A stretch of DNA of 64,000 nucleotides from Tritrichomonas musculus. Taxonomy: Eukaryota; Parabasalia; Tritrichomonadida; Tritrichomonadidae. Shown here in pieces: positions 61,318-64,000 of this stretch (within the stretch, counting starts at the first letter, position 1; every line of letters starts with the position of its first letter). The DNA lies in NCBI GenBank assembly GCA_039105265.1, contig JAPFFF010000021.1, positions 1,488,001 to 1,552,000 on the forward strand, written 5' to 3'. The position numbers and the translations under genes were made by a program. Under the pieces are notes generated by a model, which saw nothing but the letters and a program-made list of their open reading frames with translations, had not been told where the DNA came from and did not search any database.

Positions 61318-63675
61318 ATGTCAGATGATAGGCATGAATCTACATTAAAAGCTGTTCTCACATTGTGGCTAAATAATTACCTCCGAATAGAAAACATAAC
61401 CCTCAATGATATATTCACTGATTTTCAAGATGGAAAAACTCTCCCATTATTAGCTGAACTTTTATATGAAGAGAAATTTAAATGGAATAAAAAGCCTACT
61501 TTTCCTGCTCATAAACTCAATAACAATGAAGCAGCGATTCTTTTCCTTAAACAAAAAGGAGCTCTACCAACACAATTTCAAATAGCTCCAGAAGATTTTA
61601 CTAAAAATAAACCAGAAAACCAGAAAAAAGTATTAATATTCTTTACTTTGCTGATTAATAATTATTCAATTGAACCAATTAGGTATAAAGATAAAGTTGG
61701 TAAGAATGCATTAAAACAATGGTGTCAAGATCACTCTGATGATTATGATATCAGTAACTGGGGAAGTGCATGGGATAATGGAAAAGCTTCTTTTGCGATC
61801 ATTCACCATTTTTATCCAAATGCCATTGGGAATGAAAGTGTTACAAATCAACAATTACTTCAATTCACAGATCAGGCCAATGAACCATCTAATGATGAGA
61901 ATGTTAATGTTATTGTTGCATCAGAATTTTTCTATTTCTTTGAAGATTACCGTGAAAATCTAAATCCAGAGTCGAAAATCCAAAATTTATTAATGAAAAG
62001 AGGAAATTCATTCATATGGTCACATATTAAATCAAAAGAAATTGCATTTCGAGAACCAGAAATGATACAAGCTTCAAAAAAAAAATTTGAAATTGTTGAT
62101 AAAAAAGAGCGAGCAGTTGGTTATACACCAAATATAAATGATGTTTGCAGGAAGTTAAATGCGATAGGACCCGATAGAGTGGTTCTAATTACTTTAATTG
62201 GATCTTATCAAACAGGAAAATCATCCATGATAAAACGAATGACAAGGTTTTCAGGTGTTAAAATTGGCAATGGTAAAGATGATGAAACTAAGGGAGCAGT
62301 TTTATATGGACCTTTCAGTTATAATAAAATTAGATCAGAATTTAAACTTGAACGAGTTCCAGAAGATTTAAATGTAATGTTCGTTGATACCGAAGGAGCA
62401 AATGGATTCTTTCAAAAGAATAGTTTTGAAGCTGCTACAAATTTGATTGTTAATCTTTTGACACCATTTACAGCAATGTCAGATATCATTATATCACTAA
62501 ATAAATCTAATATTACTCAAGCCGAAACAGAAACTGTCACTGAAGTTATTAAGGCAATTAAATCCCTTCGAAATGACTGGGAAAATATATATTTAGTTAA
62601 TAGTTTTACAAATTATCCGGATTATGATCCGATCAATAAACCAAATGAAATTGAAAGTATATTTCAAAATGCTGCAGATGATTCAACGAAAAAGTTTCCC
62701 CAAATCCAATTTTCAGAAACAATCCCACTTGTTCAATATGATATAAAAAATACTAAAAAAGATATATTTGCCCAGGATGAATCATTCCAAAAAGGTTTTG
62801 CTATATTTGCTTCTAAAATCATTAATTTAATAGAAAAGAGAAAAGATAAATTTATTGTAGATGGCACTTCAATGGCAAAACTGTTTACCTCATTTGCTTC
62901 AAATGAAATTGTTAAAGATTTTGCAGCAATTGCACAAGAAATACAACAAACACGTGAAAAAAGCATGTCATTAACATATCAACGAGTATATGAAAGAACA
63001 TGCAAAAAAATCATTACTGAAGAAATCAGTCAAATAAACAAGTTATATGAAGAATATGAACAGAATTTAAAAGATGGCAAAGAAGTTTCTAAATTAGATT
63101 TTCACATCGAAGAGAGAACTCAAAGAGTTATTTCACTTTTAAATGAAAAAATACCAGAAACTTTTCATGATTTAAATTTCTTCAAAATGTATGAAAATTC
63201 AATTAAAGAGAGGCTCCAATCTTTTGCAGATGCTACTCTAAAAAATGATATAGTTAATCTTAATTATTTGGAAGAAAAATATATTATTGATTTGGTTGAT
63301 AGTTATGTTGGAAAAGTTTACAATAGAATTTCTGCTGACATGAATTCAACAAAAGCACAAACATTTAAGGGAGTCTATGATGAAAACGTCCCAGAATTAA
63401 TCACGAAAGCAATCGAAAAAGAATTCTTACGAATTAGAAAATCATATTCTTTCAATCTTAATGTTGTTGCAAAAGTAGAAACAAAATTTAAAGGAGTTAC
63501 AAAAATATATATTGAAAAAATAAGAACGGAAGCAGACGCGATAGCAAAACTCAACCGAAATGAAGCTGGTTTCTGGAATAGAATCTGTCATGACATTAAA
63601 AAGTTTTTCTGTGGTGAAAAGATTAAAGAAAGTATCTTATCATTAGAAGATCTTTCATATGAAAAACTTAAATAA
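61318..63675 (+). CDS. Calponin-homology plus GBP/atlastin-type GTPase fusion protein
   Basis: This 785-residue protein has two N-terminal CH-like domains: residues about 5-110 (TLKAVLTLWLNNYL; FTDFQDGKTLPLLAELL) and about 130-225 (LKQWCQDHSDDYDISNWGSA, then WDNGKASFAIIHHFYP). A large GTPase domain of the GBP/atlastin class follows at about 275-530: G1 GSYQTGKSS near 295, G3 VDTEGANG near 357, and a G4-like SLRNDWENIYLVNSF. The last 250 residues are helical, as the GBP stalk is. CH pairs bind actin, and GBP-type GTPases act on membranes, so the fusion suggests a membrane-cytoskeleton GTPase; this is inference. No lipid anchor or membrane span is clear. Confidence 0.88.
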   Translation: MSDDRHESTLKAVLTLWLNNYLRIENITLNDIFTDFQDGKTLPLLAELLYEEKFKWNKKPTFPAHKLNNNEAAILFLKQKGALPTQFQIAPEDFTKNKPENQKKVLIFFTLLINNYSIEPIRYKDKVGKNALKQWCQDHSDDYDISNWGSAWDNGKASFAIIHHFYPNAIGNESVTNQQLLQFTDQANEPSNDENVNVIVASEFFYFFEDYRENLNPESKIQNLLMKRGNSFIWSHIKSKEIAFREPEMIQASKKKFEIVDKKERAVGYTPNINDVCRKLNAIGPDRVVLITLIGSYQTGKSSMIKRMTRFSGVKIGNGKDDETKGAVLYGPFSYNKIRSEFKLERVPEDLNVMFVDTEGANGFFQKNSFEAATNLIVNLLTPFTAMSDIIISLNKSNITQAETETVTEVIKAIKSLRNDWENIYLVNSFTNYPDYDPINKPNEIESIFQNAADDSTKKFPQIQFSETIPLVQYDIKNTKKDIFAQDESFQKGFAIFASKIINLIEKRKDKFIVDGTSMAKLFTSFASNEIVKDFAAIAQEIQQTREKSMSLTYQRVYERTCKKIITEEISQINKLYEEYEQNLKDGKEVSKLDFHIEERTQRVISLLNEKIPETFHDLNFFKMYENSIKERLQSFADATLKNDIVNLNYLEEKYIIDLVDSYVGKVYNRISADMNSTKAQTFKGVYDENVPELITKAIEKEFLRIRKSYSFNLNVVAKVETKFKGVTKIYIEKIRTEADAIAKLNRNEAGFWNRICHDIKKFFCGEKIKESILSLEDLSYEKLK

Positions 63676-64000
63676 TTTTTTCAAACTTAAAATAAATCAT
63701 TTAAAATTCCCAGCAAATATTTTAATTATTTTTTTTTATATCAAACAACCACGATATTTTTGTAGTGATTGTTATTTTTGACTTTTTTCATCGAAATATT
63801 TACTAAAGACACAGGATTTAACTGGCAACATACAATAACAAGTGAAAATTAGAAGCATACATTAGTAAAGCATTTTTCTTCCATTCGTTCTACAAAATAT
63901 AATTGTTAAAAACAAATAAAGACAAAAGTTATGTTTATATTCAAGTTTTAAAATTTTAATCTACATCCTGAAGACTTTTTCTTAACCAAAGGAAATTTAT
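63676..64000. other. Downstream flank of the CH-GBP gene, nothing recognised
   Basis: A/T-rich sequence to the window end without a supported feature; an AATAAA lies about 16 bp past the stop and could serve polyadenylation. Confidence 0.45.

Overview
The window looks like nuclear DNA of a parabasalid protist (Trichomonas/Tritrichomonas-like). It is very AT-rich, with short gene spacing, no convincing introns, BspA-like leucine-rich-repeat proteins, DUF3447/ankyrin proteins, TKL-type kinases in expanded families, Sel1-repeat kinases and a Polinton (Maverick) of the kind abundant in trichomonads. The genus is an inference from gene content; no rRNA or other marker is present.

Layout. 1-5.7 kb: a kinase running off the left edge, a DEAD-box helicase fragment, a decayed TA-flanked inverted-repeat element, then a DUF3447 gene with a BspA-like LRR gene behind it. 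5,768-28,197: a hAT transposon (8-bp target duplication) whose transposase gene was split by a 19.7-kb Polinton (7,548-27,280; 5-bp duplication; about 262-bp inverted ends that are almost identical). The Polinton's own DNA polymerase gene was then split by a third, 2,968-bp DNA transposon (10,401-13,368; 8-bp duplication). The Polinton carries polymerase, integrase, packaging ATPase, a capsid candidate, fibre-like proteins and several unknown small genes. 28.2-31.6 kb: one of three tRNA copies and a long-inverted-repeat element with a 1-kb MITE inside its left arm. 31.6-34.7 kb: a second DUF3447/BspA pair, in one reading frame broken by two stops.

34.9-54.1 kb is a signalling-gene cluster: a second tRNA copy, a three-kinase-domain protein, a tail-anchored unknown protein, a hAT-type MITE, a fossil HExxH metallopeptidase, a third tRNA copy, an RCC1-repeat pseudogene, a near-identical partial copy of the third kinase domain, a kinase/pseudokinase protein fused to a GC-rich Sel1 tail, a third DUF3447/BspA locus (broken), and a 1,342-residue kinase with about 20 Sel1 repeats. 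54-61 kb is gene-poor and holds two further inverted-repeat elements and a truncated kinase. 61.3-63.7 kb holds a calponin-homology plus GBP-type GTPase fusion with a candidate initiator element and an inverted repeat just upstream.

The most notable points are the triple nesting of transposons with all target duplications readable, the fibre-like module in the Polinton, the chimeric kinase-Sel1 gene and the CH-GBP fusion. I did not find a clearly new enzymatic system. The least explained parts are the unknown Polinton structural genes and the CH-GBP protein.
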